The notes: generated by a model not told the origin, from the letters alone. Shown: positions 8,328-17,654, counted from the stretch's first letter. The stretch: 64,000 nt of DNA from Bacillota bacterium (GCA_023434855.1 JAEYSJ010000096.1:1-64000), one strand, 5' to 3'. Numbers and translations are program-made.

Positions 8328-9188
8328 CTATCGCAATAAATACGGCTTAAGCTTTTCTAAAAGTTGTTTTAACTTTTTAGCATGAGCTGAATACATTCTT
8401 TTGGCTGCTTCATTTTTGGTCTCAAGCGCAAAAGACATGAGGTCAGCCTGGCTTTTTTCAAAATTTGCATATAGCATTTCCTTAATTTGGGGTTGTGGCA
8501 ATTGTACCTTGTCATCAAATAGATCAAGGTATAAATCGCCTGACGAGTCAACCTGCCCGATAAAAACGTTATCCAGCGACACTCCCATGGTTTCCAGTTG
8601 GATACCTAACCATTCCCGGTTAACCCCCAAGGAAGAGAGCGGTTCGTTTAAAATATTGCCATCAAGTATAACTGTCTGCGGTTCGGTTTGTGGCGCCACT
8701 TTCATTCCTAAATCATATGAGGATACAGGCTTTTTGTGGGATTTTAAAAATACACTTATATCTCCGGTATCTTCCATTACAGCAAATTCTACATCAGCAA
8801 GATTAAAAGCGTTTTTAGAACGAAGCTCTCGCAAAAGTTCCTCTCCGGTTAGCCTTGTTTGGAGAAGATTCTCCTCCATAATTTTTCCATGCTTGATTAA
8901 CACGGTTTCCTTGCCGTTAACAACATCATAAACCCACTTGCTTTTTATGGACAAATAATCCAATGCTATAGGAAACAGTACCCAAACCGCAAGAGCAATA
9001 TATCCGAAGGCTAGATTTGGAATTAGATTTAGTGACATCAATGCGGCAATTACTGCAATTACTATGTAGCATACAAACCGGAAAGGCGTTATGCGGGCAA
9101 TATTCCTTTTACCCATTAGCCTTATCAAGAGTAATAGCGAAAAGAATAATGAAACCGAACTAAGCAATATCTGTATCCATGGCTGCAT
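8328..9188 (-). CDS. 2Duf-like protein (DUF421 membrane domain plus C-terminal DUF1657 segment)
   Basis: 286 residues. Residues ~1-85 hold three hydrophobic segments, ~85-225 the DUF421 soluble domain (GKIMEENL, LRSKNAFNLADVEFAVMED), and ~235-286 a helical region matching DUF1657 (LMSFALETKNEAAKRMY against LRLYALQTGDEETRLVY of the neighbouring DUF1657 protein). That two-domain layout is the 2Duf protein of Bacillus spoVA2mob operons, where 2Duf contributes most to the gain in spore wet-heat resistance. Start ATG 9188 after AGGAG. Function by homology only. Confidence 0.85.
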   Translation of the reverse strand: MQPWIQILLSSVSLFFSLLLLIRLMGKRNIARITPFRFVCYIVIAVIAALMSLNLIPNLAFGYIALAVWVLFPIALDYLSIKSKWVYDVVNGKETVLIKHGKIMEENLLQTRLTGEELLRELRSKNAFNLADVEFAVMEDTGDISVFLKSHKKPVSSYDLGMKVAPQTEPQTVILDGNILNEPLSSLGVNREWLGIQLETMGVSLDNVFIGQVDSSGDLYLDLFDDKVQLPQPQIKEMLYANFEKSQADLMSFALETKNEAAKRMYSAHAKKLKQLLEKLKPYLLR

Positions 9189-9203
9189 TTCTCAATCTCC
9201 TGA

Positions 9204-9410
9204 CTAGTTTCCTTTATATTGTGGCTCTTGGTATTCCAAAGTCTGCAACCTTTTCTCAAGGTCGTTTATAATTACCCCCACAGTTTCCAATGCTTCATTG
9301 TAAACTAACCTGGTTTCTTCATCACCTGTCTGTAAGGCGTATAATCTTAATGTACCCTGATTACCTTTGAGGGTAGCTAAAGTTTTTTTGACCTGAGAAG
9401 CAACTGTCAT
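9204..9410 (-). CDS. DUF1657 domain protein, first gene of spoVA-like operon
   Basis: 68 residues beginning MTVASQVKKTLATLKGNQGT; ends EPQYKGN. The whole protein is one DUF1657 domain with two predicted helices. GGGAGG precedes the ATG at 9410. It opens the six-gene operon, with a possible sporulation promoter just upstream (see 9434-9463). Similar to the closing gene at 6229, so the operon is bracketed by DUF1657 genes. Confidence 0.88.
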   Translation of the reverse strand: MTVASQVKKTLATLKGNQGTLRLYALQTGDEETRLVYNEALETVGVIINDLEKRLQTLEYQEPQYKGN

Positions 9411-9433
9411 GGTATTACCTCCCGTTTACCGTT

Positions 9434-9463
9434 TATTATTGCTTTTATTTTGAACTTAATTCA
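9434..9463 (-). promoter_or_regulatory. possible sigma-G-type promoter of the spoVA-like operon
   Basis: On the minus strand TGAATT is followed after 16 bases by CAATAATA, resembling the forespore sigma-G pattern (TGAATA, ~17-18, CATACTA). It lies about 25-50 bases before the first gene. Position and known sigma-G control of spoVA genes support it; the match is imperfect. Confidence 0.35.
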
Positions 9464-9530
9464 GTTAGGTTACTTGCAATTTATGGATAGTTATCATCAA
9501 TTTTTAAAGCTTTATAATATATTGCGTCAA

Positions 9531-9564
9531 ACAAAAAATGTCTTACACGTTCTTCGTGTAAGAC
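9531..9564 (-). terminator. intrinsic terminator
   Basis: Perfect 10-base stem GTCTTACACG/CGTGTAAGAC, five-base loop, then ATTTTTTGTTT on the minus strand. It ends transcripts coming from the protease gene at 9804. The ~240 bases between that stop codon and this hairpin contain no ORF that I can support. Confidence 0.8.
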
Positions 9565-9803
9565 TACATAAGTTTCCGTAGCAGACATTTATCAGTTATT
9601 ATCGGAGGTCAATAGTCGGAATAATTATCTGCCTTAATATAGTATGGTTGTGTCTTACTTGTCTAATTCAAAATGTCTTATCCAATGAGTCAAGAGGAAG
9701 GGCATACTATGATTATCTGATTACCGGGTTAAGCATTTTATGATGAAAAATATTCGCCTGCGATGTTGTTAGAAATAACAAAATAGCGGGAGTGTAGAAT
9801 TTG

Positions 9804-10640
9804 TTAATGTTCTCTGTCACGACGATCCTGCGGACCATAGGGCAAAGGGATATACTGGACAGAGGGTCGCCTTTGAGCCGGTTGGGGATATAATTCCATT
9901 AAAATGTAAATCTCCTTAGGAAGGTCATTGCTGATTTTTAACCCCATAGATTTTAATTTTTCGCATGTAATTGGATAGTCGTGCGTCCAACGGCCCTCAG
10001 TAAGAGTACGGGAAACTAGCTTAGCTTGCTCTTCCGGCATTTTGCCTATAAGTAATTCAGTAATAAACTCATCTACCTGCTTAATAGCTTTTTCCGCCAT
10101 GTCCGCCATAATAAGTGTCTCGTCATCTACCTTATTGATATCCTTCTTTTTAACGGCGGAAAGGATTGAGACCGCCGGATATTTCCCAAGTTGCGGGTCA
10201 ACCGGGCCTAAAACGGCATTTTCATCCATTATTATCTCATCTGCCGCTAAAGAAATCATTGTACCACCTGACATTGCGTAGTGCGGCACAAAAACTGTTA
10301 CTTTGGATGGGTGCAATAATATAGCCCTGGCAATTTGTTCGGAAGCTAAGACTAATCCTCCCGGTGTATGAAGTATCAAATCAATAGGCATGTCATCAGG
10401 GGTCAGCCTAATCGCTCTTAAAATTTGTTCGGAGTCTTCGACATCTATAAAACGGCTAATAGGTATTCCCAGGATGCTAATAGCTTCTTGCCGATGTATT
10501 AGACTTATTACACGGCTATCCCTTTGCCTTTCAATGCGGTGCAAAAGTCCAAGACGGTTACGATTTATACGTGCCTGCTTATACATCGGCAAAACCGAAA
10601 TTAAAATAAAAAATAGCCAGATAATATCGGTAAAATTCAC
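9804..10640 (-). CDS. SDH/ClpP-fold membrane serine protease (DUF114 family)
   Basis: 278 residues, GTG start at 10640 (weak upstream AAGAGA). One N-terminal membrane helix (residues ~3-20) is followed by a crotonase/ClpP-like protease domain. HTPGG marks the oxyanion strand and AMSGGTMISLAADEIIMDENA carries the nucleophilic Ser, followed by LGPVDPQLG. This matches the serine-dehydrogenase-proteinase family (PF01972), whose members are membrane-anchored proteases related to SppA and ClpP. The protein has a proline/arginine-rich C-terminus. Monocistronic. Substrate unknown. Confidence 0.85.
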   Translation of the reverse strand: MNFTDIIWLFFILISVLPMYKQARINRNRLGLLHRIERQRDSRVISLIHRQEAISILGIPISRFIDVEDSEQILRAIRLTPDDMPIDLILHTPGGLVLASEQIARAILLHPSKVTVFVPHYAMSGGTMISLAADEIIMDENAVLGPVDPQLGKYPAVSILSAVKKKDINKVDDETLIMADMAEKAIKQVDEFITELLIGKMPEEQAKLVSRTLTEGRWTHDYPITCEKLKSMGLKISNDLPKEIYILMELYPQPAQRRPSVQYIPLPYGPQDRRDREH

Positions 10641-10886
10641 GTTATCTCTTGCCTTTCCCTTTCAAAATTAAAGTTGCAATTTTATGATTTATAAAATAAC
10701 CCCCACCGGACGTCTAGGCGGACGTTAAAGTTGGGAAAATTCATGCTAATATTTATGTTTACCAAAGAACCGCGGATTATGCGTCGCTGCCAACAGGCCA
10801 CTAAAAAATCATCCCGCCGCGTGTAGATGGAATAGGAAGGATAAAGCGGCTTACAAACATTATTAAATTATCCCGGCAACGTCCGC

Positions 10887-11306
10887 TTAATCGATGCATA
10901 ATATTACTAGACCAGCTGAAACTATAAGAGCACCGATAACTTTTTGTAAGGACAAGGGGTGACCTAAAAATAGGGAACCTAATATAATTGTCACAAGTGG
11001 AGCACAAGAAATAAAAATTGCAATCTCGTAAACATTTCCTTTTTTAAGAGCATAAAAGTAGGCTAATTCGCCAAGTACAGCTGCGAAAGCTGCTTCCAAG
11101 CTAATCATTACCCAGCTAATTAGTGATAAATTAGTAAATTCAATGTAGGTTCTCGTGACCAGCAACCAGATACCAATAAGACCGGAAGCGATAAATGTTC
11201 GGATTACTAGAGCGGTAACTGGATCGATATTGTAGAGAGCAGATTTTCCGAGTAATGGTGCCAACCCCATACAAAGAACCGCAATGAAAGCATATAGAAA
11301 TATCAC
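10887..11306 (-). CDS. EamA/DMT-family transporter, four-TM half-size protein
   Basis: 139 residues, GTG start at 11306 five bases after GGAGG. Four to five hydrophobic segments; motifs GLAPLLGKSALYNIDPVTAL and LGELAYFYALKKGNVYEIAIFISCAPLVTIILG are typical of single-EamA-domain permeases, which work as dimers. It ends with the PLSLQKVIGALIVSAGLVIL signature. Substrate not predictable. Confidence 0.82.
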   Translation of the reverse strand: MIFLYAFIAVLCMGLAPLLGKSALYNIDPVTALVIRTFIASGLIGIWLLVTRTYIEFTNLSLISWVMISLEAAFAAVLGELAYFYALKKGNVYEIAIFISCAPLVTIILGSLFLGHPLSLQKVIGALIVSAGLVILCID

Positions 11307-11479
11307 AGTAACCTCCAGCTTAATCTTTTTACAATTGTATGCCCTAGGATTAAAAATAGTAGTTCAGGAATTGAAACTTAATAGTCGTCTAAGTACTACA
11401 GCGGAAAACCAACTAAGTAATCAGCAACAATAGGAAGAAGCCGTCTCAAAAGCAATTTTACATTAAAAATGGGCTAAAG
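11307..11479. other. intergenic stretch without a supported gene
   Basis: No ORF with a ribosome binding site is seen. The words AAGCCGTCTCAAAAG near 11446 resemble ends of some insertion sequences, but no transposase is present, so this is only a hint of decayed mobile DNA. Confidence 0.3.
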
Positions 11480-11533
11480 AAAAAACGCTAGCTATTGCAC
11501 TAGAAAAGTAGTGCAATAGCTAGCATTTTTTTT
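11480..11533. terminator. bidirectional intrinsic terminator
   Basis: Perfect 15-base stem CTAGCTATTGCACTA with its complement around a six-base loop, A-run before and T-run after. It could stop transcription in both directions. Confidence 0.8.
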
Positions 11534-11648
11534 GAACGTTTATTTTTTGATATGGCCTTAAGTTAATTTTCCTTTCTAAAGTTCTATGAAAATAAAACAT
11601 AATTTGTTAGAATTTCAAACAGGAATGCTATCAACGTGAAGCTACGCC

Positions 11649-11831
11649 TTATGCTTTACGGTTATCCACGCATAAATGATGAGTTAAGGGGCGATGGTTA
11701 AACGCACGCGCCTGTAATACAGTAATCTGATTTTTCAATTGATCATTTTCCTCTCTCAACCGTTCTATTTCAGCCATCATTAATACCGGATCTGTAATAA
11801 GTGTCTGTCTATATTCATTGGAATATGCCAT
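11649..11831 (-). CDS. small coiled-coil hypothetical protein, 60 aa
   Basis: Start at the ATG at 11831 after AGAGGTG (six-base spacing); the GTG at 11840 is part of that ribosome binding site. The product begins MAYSNEYRQTLITDPVLM and continues with a heptad-like stretch (MMAEIERLREENDQLKNQITVL), then a His-containing tail. It is probably a short dimeric coiled coil. Family not recognised. Confidence 0.55.
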   Translation of the reverse strand: MAYSNEYRQTLITDPVLMMAEIERLREENDQLKNQITVLQARAFNHRPLTHHLCVDNRKA

Positions 11832-11934
11832 GTACTTCACCTCTTTATAAAATACACAATAATGTAATTATCTAGTACCGCATATTAACATTATCGCCAT
11901 TTGTTGAATATTATTTACATTGGAGGTGTTTATT

Positions 11935-12012
11935 ATGGTCATTGCTTTTTTGAGTGCTGCCGCCGTAATCATCGGTGCTACTGTACTTTTTATAAAGTCG
12001 GAACCTTTTTAA
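11935..12012 (+). CDS. small membrane protein, 25 aa
   Basis: The peptide MVIAFLSAAAVIIGATVLFI with a short KSEPF tail is a single transmembrane helix. GGAGG lies eight bases upstream of the ATG. It is comparable in size and design to the 27-residue ORF at 60021. Function unknown; such membrane micro-proteins are often regulators or subunits of larger complexes. Confidence 0.5.
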   Translation: MVIAFLSAAAVIIGATVLFIKSEPF

Positions 12013-12090
12013 GTTGTATAGTTATTCTGACTTTTGGTATATTCTTTTGCGACCGGTAGCAGAAGATATTTTTAAAATTGCCAGTTTTCT

Positions 12091-12150
12091 ATGAGCCAAC
12101 CGAGTCAGGTCTGGGTAACGGATATGGCCTATATTCCTGCGAAGCAAGGC
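12091..12150 (+). pseudogene. IS3-family transposase (orfB) fragment
   Basis: Twenty codons reading SQPSQVWVTDMAYIPAKQG match the start of the rve/DDE integrase core of IS3-group transposases (QVWVTDITYIPT), including the first catalytic Asp. The match stops abruptly before a hairpin. No terminal inverted repeats or second ORF remain. Confidence 0.65.
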
Positions 12151-12163
12151 TGCTCCCAAGCAG

Positions 12164-12216
12164 TAGTTCAGCCCGATGTAGAATACAATCTGCATCGGGC
12201 TGAACTAGCATTTTCC
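12164..12216 (+). terminator. strong hairpin, probable terminator
   Basis: Perfect 15-base stem TAGTTCAGCCCGATG with complement, 14-base loop, followed by GCATTTTCCTTTT on the plus strand. It lies 150 bases after the 25-aa gene, directly behind the transposase scrap. Confidence 0.6.
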
Positions 12217-12349
12217 TTTTACTTCTGTTCTGGAATTTTACAGTGTTCTCTGGAGGGTCACGTTTTTCTATCATTAATATGCGGGTAACATTGGTGAGTA
12301 TTCCCCCGCGTTTAAATCATAAGATTACATCAGATAAGACCAATTTATG

Positions 12350-12390
12350 AAAAAATGAGCACTCTAAAATTGAAGTGCTATTTTTCATTT
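12350..12390 (-). terminator. terminator of the DUF3231 gene
   Basis: AGCACT...AGTGCT hairpin with T-rich flanks on both sides, immediately after the DUF3231 stop codon. Confidence 0.65.
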
Positions 12391-13404
12391 TTACTTACCG
12401 CCACTTAATGCTAATTCTCGATGACTGACAACCTGTGGCGGTGCTTCCATCCACCCATTCTTAATGGCAATATTTATGCCGTCTTCTCCATATTGAATGA
12501 TTTCCGCTTCGAGACGCAGGTAATCAGCGGCAATGTCCGCCCGATTGCTTTGGCCGGCAGCAAGTCCTATGTCGGCTATGCCAATTGAGTTTATCGTTAT
12601 GATGTGACCTATCATTAGTTTATCCGAAAAAGGAGAGATGGTAGAGTTGGTAAGCATGGAGTCCGGACTGGAGGGTATCGGAACATCCTCGTCGCTTAAT
12701 AGGCTGCTTAGTACTTTTATTTGCTTGCCGGAAATTTCCGCCCCCCGCAGGAAAAACTTTTTGGCTTCTTGGTTATGGGCTACTTGGCCAAATCCCGTGA
12801 TAAGCGCCTTACCAATAATATTGTCCAGGATGGAAAGGAAAATATGTGTAACACTTACGACATGAAGCGGACGATGTTCGCCGATGATACTACCGATATA
12901 ACTGGGTTTTTCCACTATATGAGGTGCCGTAGGTATGCTCACAATTGGTGAACGAATCAAAAGTCCTTTATCTAATGCTATCTGAGTCGCCTGTTCGTTT
13001 AATTGCACGCTTGCGGTTATACCCTTTATAAGGAAATTCCTTACGTCCGGGCGAGCAGCCAGGTACAAGGCCGTCGACATTGTGTTTATCACCCATCTTG
13101 TCCTTGAGAGGACGTGATAAAGTGCAAATGTATCCGAGTATAGCCGGGGAGCCTGTATATTTACATCTTTGTCATTATAACCTATTGGAACAGGTACTTT
13201 ACTACTACTAAAAATGGCCGCTATATCGCGGGAGCGTTGCTCCGAGATAGTCTGAGCTTGTAGTAGAACCGTCCGTATTTGATCATCTTCCGCTTTTGCA
13301 ACCATAAATTTTTTTACACACGTAATGAGCGTATCCGCCATATATACCGTCCATAGATTACCTATTTCGGCGGAGGTTAACGGTAAATTAGTTGTATTAG
13401 GCAT
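12391..13404 (-). CDS. DUF3231 family protein
   Basis: 337 residues in two tandem ferritin-like helical repeats (residues ~10-165 and ~180-325), the layout of DUF3231 proteins, which are common in spore-forming Firmicutes. Recognisable repeats are LPLTSAEIGNLWTVYMADTL and, in the second half, PFSDKLMIGHIITINSIGIADIGLA. AAGGAG precedes the ATG at 13404. No signal peptide or membrane segment. Function unproven; association with spores is from the family. Confidence 0.85.
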   Translation of the reverse strand: MPNTTNLPLTSAEIGNLWTVYMADTLITCVKKFMVAKAEDDQIRTVLLQAQTISEQRSRDIAAIFSSSKVPVPIGYNDKDVNIQAPRLYSDTFALYHVLSRTRWVINTMSTALYLAARPDVRNFLIKGITASVQLNEQATQIALDKGLLIRSPIVSIPTAPHIVEKPSYIGSIIGEHRPLHVVSVTHIFLSILDNIIGKALITGFGQVAHNQEAKKFFLRGAEISGKQIKVLSSLLSDEDVPIPSSPDSMLTNSTISPFSDKLMIGHIITINSIGIADIGLAAGQSNRADIAADYLRLEAEIIQYGEDGINIAIKNGWMEAPPQVVSHRELALSGGK

Positions 13405-13566
13405 TGTTTTTCTCCTTAAGATTATTTAACATTTATATCTTGCTCATTAATCGAATAATAAATGCGAATATGCTATCATTTGTGCAAATGGGGATGCTAT
13501 ATCTATAACAACGTAAAGGAACTCAACCGAAGTGGCTATTATAGTGTTTAGCTCATAATTCTTAAC

Positions 13567-14132
13567 CTACCAAAATTTAAACCGTGACAAAAACGGTCGC
13601 TTGCTTGCCTTTTTCTCATGGACTAGCTGAGTTAGTAGATTGTTTTGTTGTTTAAGTAATTCTTTCAATTCTTCATTAGGTTCATCAGCTTCATCGGAAT
13701 AAGGTTTACAGGCAGGGGAAGCTAATAGCGGGGTGGGATGGCGACTTTCTTGAATATCCCTGGCGTGTTGCTCAAACCAAACCAAACTTGGGCACACGTC
13801 ACTCCCCACATGGCTGATGTAAAAAGATTTGAAGCAACTGCCATCCAGGAAATATTGTAGACAGGTAATTTAAATAAAGAACCAACGCTAAATATAATGA
13901 ACCAGACCATAGTTCCAAATGTTGCTGCTTTAAATACGATATACTTACTCCCGATGATTGTAATCAAATATGCAAACAAAACTCCCATAACGGCACCATG
14001 CCCCACTTGAATTACTAAAGGAACAAGCATTTCCCCAAAATATGTAGGAAAATAACCTGGAAAAACTAGACTTACACGGTCAATTATTCTTGACGATGCT
14101 ATTCCAAGCGAAAACGAAAGTAAACTTGATTC
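13567..14132 (-). pseudogene. frameshifted YqhR-like membrane protein gene lacking a start
   Basis: The minus-strand coding sequence enters right after the TAG of the upstream gene (LLSFSLGIASSRIIDRVSLV), passes through MLVPLVIQVGHGAVMG and several hydrophobic segments, then reaches VTCAQVWF. There a 5-base tandem duplication (plus strand CCAAACCAAA, 13774-13787) shifts the frame. Removing one copy restores QVWFEQHARDIQESRHP and runs on to a charged coiled tail (ELKELLKQQNNLLTQLVHEKK). No ATG, GTG or TTG occurs between the upstream stop and the internal ATG at 14030, so the original start also appears lost. Two lesions argue for a pseudogene; the family name is tentative. Confidence 0.7.
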
Positions 14133-14759
14133 CTATTTTTTCTTAACATCATTCTCATCGTCTAAAGGCTTCATGGCTGGCTGAACTACTGATTTCATTT
14201 CAAGTTCAACTGAACACGGTACCGTTTGTTCCAAGCGTAGCAGCCAAAGCATTACGGCCCTCGATAGAGTAGTTAAGAGAATCACCAATATGAAAGTGTA
14301 AAAATAATTCCAGTTATATAAATTCAAGATTCCAGTAGCGGACATTAACGGAAGTAATATAAAAGATAGTGATCCCGTTGCTACTATATTGGAAATAAAA
14401 AATGATTTCCATGATGTACTATATTGGTAAACCAACATATATATTAAAGGGGAAATTGTGAAATCATGAATAAATGGTACGGGAATCATGGGTAAAATAC
14501 GGATGTCATAACTCCAAAGAACAATATTGTTGCCAATTATATCCATTACAATTCGTCCTACAGCAACGAGTGAGCCAAATAGAATTATTTGGATGATACG
14601 TTGTTTATCAACTAACTTCCACCAGACTATATAGGAAATGGTAATCATTATAACTAAGCTCCACCATTGAACTGAAAAAAGTTCTTCTGTTTTCCAGTTA
14701 TTATAAGTCAATTTCCATAATTCAAGTTTTATTTGCTGTACAGTAACTAGATATTCCAC
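14133..14759 (-). CDS. CBO0543-family membrane protein
   Basis: 208 residues with about five hydrophobic segments. GTG start at 14759 after GGAGGTGCTTTT. The pattern WWSLVIMITISYIVWWKLVD, the DIIGNNIVLWSYDIRILPMI stretch and VPFIHDFTISPLIYMLVYQY match the CBO0543 family of Clostridia and Bacilli. It ends in a charged cytoplasmic tail. It directly precedes the membrane pseudogene at 13567; both probably formed one operon. Function unknown. Confidence 0.8.
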   Translation of the reverse strand: MEYLVTVQQIKLELWKLTYNNWKTEELFSVQWWSLVIMITISYIVWWKLVDKQRIIQIILFGSLVAVGRIVMDIIGNNIVLWSYDIRILPMIPVPFIHDFTISPLIYMLVYQYSTSWKSFFISNIVATGSLSFILLPLMSATGILNLYNWNYFYTFILVILLTTLSRAVMLWLLRLEQTVPCSVELEMKSVVQPAMKPLDDENDVKKK

Positions 14760-15344
14760 AAAAGCACCTCCTTAATATAGTCTTAGGTTACCCCATCTAT
14801 TTGATAATCATTAACGTCCGATAATAATAATTACGGAACAAAGAAGGCCAGCATTTTCGCTTGTTCCGCGAGATGCAGGCCAATCTTATGTCATTTATGC
14901 AGTTTTCAAAGCGATATTGTGTATAACCATTCAGGATTCCGGTTAATGAGGTATATTTATTCATGTGATTCTATTTAGGTACTACGCGTTTAGTAGCAGC
15001 GGCGGTTTTTTTCTCTCCCAGTTTTGCCCTGCCTAACAAATCTAGGGGGGATTTTTTTGGCATAGTAATAAAATGACTGCCTAGTCATATTTTTGTCATA
15101 CTTCCAGACGATGCGTTGCGGGAATTTGGGGCCTTGCTGATAGGAATTGCTGCTTCTTCTGAAAAATAGAGAGCTAACTACATTCTCCTTCTTGATGATT
15201 GATGGTAAAAAACATTAAATAAAATCAAGAAAACTGATTAAATTTATCGCTGTGCAATAGAGAAGATATATGATAATATTCAATTAGGATTAGAAATCCG
15301 TTAAAATGTTAATATAATATGCTAAAAATGAATTTTATTGGGTA
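14760..15344. other. long intergenic region before the T-box
   Basis: No complete gene is seen in about 580 bases. A short coding-like scrap (plus strand ~15090-15169, reading FVILPDDALREFGALLIG to a stop) has no start or ribosome binding site and may be a gene remnant. The promoter for the leucine T-box transcript should lie near the 3' end of the region. Confidence 0.35.
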
Positions 15345-15632
15345 GGTTTTATAAGTTATCTGATAGGAAAAGCTGTGAAAAGGAATAGTATCCACAACGT
15401 GATTTCAGAAAGCTGTTGGATGATGCGAAACAGTGTGAACAATGTGGTGAACTCGCCTTGGAGCTTCTGGCTGAAATACAGTAGGTCAAGACGGAATCCC
15501 CCGTTAGCGGGATAGGCATTAGCAGTGCTGATGAGTGTATGTTGATCATGAAATAGAGTGGTACCGCGAGAGCTTTGTCTTTCGTCTCTATAATCCGGTT
15601 TTCCGAATTATGGGGACGGAAGATTTTTTTGT
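15345..15632 (+). promoter_or_regulatory. T-box riboswitch, leucine type
   Basis: The leader has a long stem I region, the T-box core AGAGTGGTACCGCG at 15555-15568, and a terminator hairpin (CGTCTC...GGGACG with an ATAATCCGG/CCGaATTAT inner stem) ending in a T-run at 15626. The word GAACTC around 15449 fits a specifier loop with CUC, a leucine codon, as in the Bacillus ilv-leu leader. Uncharged tRNA-Leu would switch on the downstream leuA-type gene. The specifier assignment was made by eye. Confidence 0.88.
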
Positions 15633-15656
15633 TGCATGCGGTAGAATGGAGGATAT

Positions 15657-17654
15657 ATGAAGAACTTTGAACAATATGAAAGAGCATATTTTATGCCACC
15701 CGCGGTATCTTACGATTGGGTTAGGAGAGATCATATAGATAAACCGCCAATCTGGTGCAGTGTTGATTTAAGAGATGGAAATCAGGCACTTATTGAACCA
15801 ATGAACTTAGAGGAGAAGTTGGAGTTTTTCCAGATGCTGGTGGAAATTGGATTCAAAGAAATCGAGGTGGGCTTCCCGGCGGCATCAGATACAGAATATA
15901 ACTTCTTAAGGGCATTAATAGAGAGAAACATGATACCTAAGGATGTAACCATTCAGGTACTAACGCAGGCCAGGGAGCATATCATAAAAAAAACATTTGA
16001 AGCTATTAAGGGGGCACCGCACGCGGTAATTCATTTATATAATTCCACATCCGTTGCTCAGAGGGAGCAGGTGTTTAGAAAGAGTAAGGAAGAAATCAAG
16101 CAGATTGCTATTGATGGAGCGGCATTATTGAACAAACTGGCAAATGAGACAACTGGTAATTTTTCTTTCCAGTACAGTCCGGAGAGTTTTCCAGGAACGG
16201 AAGTGGATTATGCATTAGAAATATGTAATGCGGTACTGGATGTATGGAAACCGACTTCTGATAACAAGGCAATCATTAACCTGCCGACAACAGTAGAAAA
16301 TGCAATGCCGCACGTATTTGCGGGTCAGGTAGAATTCATGAATAAGAATCTGAAATACAGGGATTCAGTAATTTTGTGTTTGCATCCTCACAATGATAGG
16401 GGCTGCGGTGTTTGTGATGCCGAATTTGGAATGCTTGCAGGTGCTGAGAGAATAGAAGGAACATTATTTGGGAACGGAGAGAGAACAGGAAATGTTGACA
16501 TTATCACACTGGCAATGAACATGTTTTCACATGGCGTTAACCCTAAACTTGACTTTAGCAATATGCCTGGAATATGCCAGAAATATGAGAAATTAACCAG
16601 AATGCAAGTACATGCCCGCCAGCCGTATGCAGGCGAACTGGTATTTACCGCTTTCTCCGGATCACATCAAGATGCGATTGCCAAAGGGATGAATTACAGG
16701 AAAGAAAATAATACCGATATATGGTCAGTGCCATACCTTCCGATTGATCCTAAGGATGTCGGGAGGAAATACGATTCAGATGTTATCAGAATTAACAGTC
16801 AGTCGGGGAAAGGCGGTATTGGTTACATACTCAAACAGCATTATGGAATATCTATTCCTTCTAAGATGCAAGAAGAAGTCGGCTACACTGTCAAAGATGT
16901 TTCCGACAGGGAACAAAAAGAATTATCACCACAGTGGGTATACCAAATATTCGAAGATAAATATGTTAATAACACTCCGTATTTCCATATAGCAGAATTC
17001 CGCTTTAAACAGATTGACGGTATTATGGCACAAGTCACCATATATCATAACGGGCAGGTTAGAACGATTGTTGGAAATGGAAATGGACGATTGGATGCTG
17101 TCAGCAATGCGATTAAACAATATTTTGACATTCATTATGAATTAGCCATTTATGAAGAACATGCACTTTCAAAAGGCTCGTACTCCAAGGCGGTTTCTTA
17201 TGTTGGAGTTAGTTGGCACAACAAATTCTACTGGGGTGTTGGAATTGATGATGATATTATTAAATCTTCGATTAATGCCCTTGTAGTAGCGGTCAATCAA
17301 TTAGACGAAATACATGAGGAAGGTAAATGCATGGATGAAAGAATTAATGAAATAGTGAATTATATTCAGACGAATTATTTAACGGTTACTTTAGGCGAAC
17401 TTTCAGAACAGATGCATTTGTCAACCCCTTATCTGTCTAAATATATCAAAGAAAAATCAGGGGGGACATTTGGCGAAATCGTTAGAAATGTCCGGATGAA
17501 AAAGGCCTGTATTCTTTTGAAAAATGAAAGTATGACAGTTGAAAACATTGCGGATAGCGTAGGTTATCCGAACGTTGAACATTTCAACAGATTATTCAAG
17601 AAAAAATATGGAATGACACCAGTTCAATTCCGCAACAGAAAGCAGACGCAGTGA
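15657..17654 (+). CDS. leuA: 2-isopropylmalate synthase fused to C-terminal AraC-type HTH domain
   Basis: 665 residues, ATG after GGAGG. Residues ~30-310 form the DRE-TIM barrel with DLRDGNQ (37-43) and metal-binding HPHNDRG (243-249), plus GNGERTGN (272-279). Residues ~430-550 are the LeuA dimer/regulatory domain. From residue 559 a complete AraC/XylS double HTH follows ([49 protein letters not shown]). No stop or frameshift separates them. LeuA condenses 2-ketoisovalerate with acetyl-CoA at the first step of leucine synthesis. The fused DNA-binding part suggests a self- or pathway-regulating enzyme. AGGAAGG lies seven bases before the Met559 codon (17331), so a separate 107-residue regulator could also be made. 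No other leu gene follows. Confidence 0.9.
   Translation: MKNFEQYERAYFMPPAVSYDWVRRDHIDKPPIWCSVDLRDGNQALIEPMNLEEKLEFFQMLVEIGFKEIEVGFPAASDTEYNFLRALIERNMIPKDVTIQVLTQAREHIIKKTFEAIKGAPHAVIHLYNSTSVAQREQVFRKSKEEIKQIAIDGAALLNKLANETTGNFSFQYSPESFPGTEVDYALEICNAVLDVWKPTSDNKAIINLPTTVENAMPHVFAGQVEFMNKNLKYRDSVILCLHPHNDRGCGVCDAEFGMLAGAERIEGTLFGNGERTGNVDIITLAMNMFSHGVNPKLDFSNMPGICQKYEKLTRMQVHARQPYAGELVFTAFSGSHQDAIAKGMNYRKENNTDIWSVPYLPIDPKDVGRKYDSDVIRINSQSGKGGIGYILKQHYGISIPSKMQEEVGYTVKDVSDREQKELSPQWVYQIFEDKYVNNTPYFHIAEFRFKQIDGIMAQVTIYHNGQVRTIVGNGNGRLDAVSNAIKQYFDIHYELAIYEEHALSKGSYSKAVSYVGVSWHNKFYWGVGIDDDIIKSSINALVVAVNQLDEIHEEGKCMDERINEIVNYIQTNYLTVTLGELSEQMHLSTPYLSKYIKEKSGGTFGEIVRNVRMKKACILLKNESMTVENIADSVGYPNVEHFNRLFKKKYGMTPVQFRNRKQTQ

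Noticed and set aside
8401..8931. 176-codon plus-strand frame over the 2Duf-like gene
   Set aside because: Antisense to a gene with clear DUF421 and DUF1657 motifs in an operon; no translation signal.
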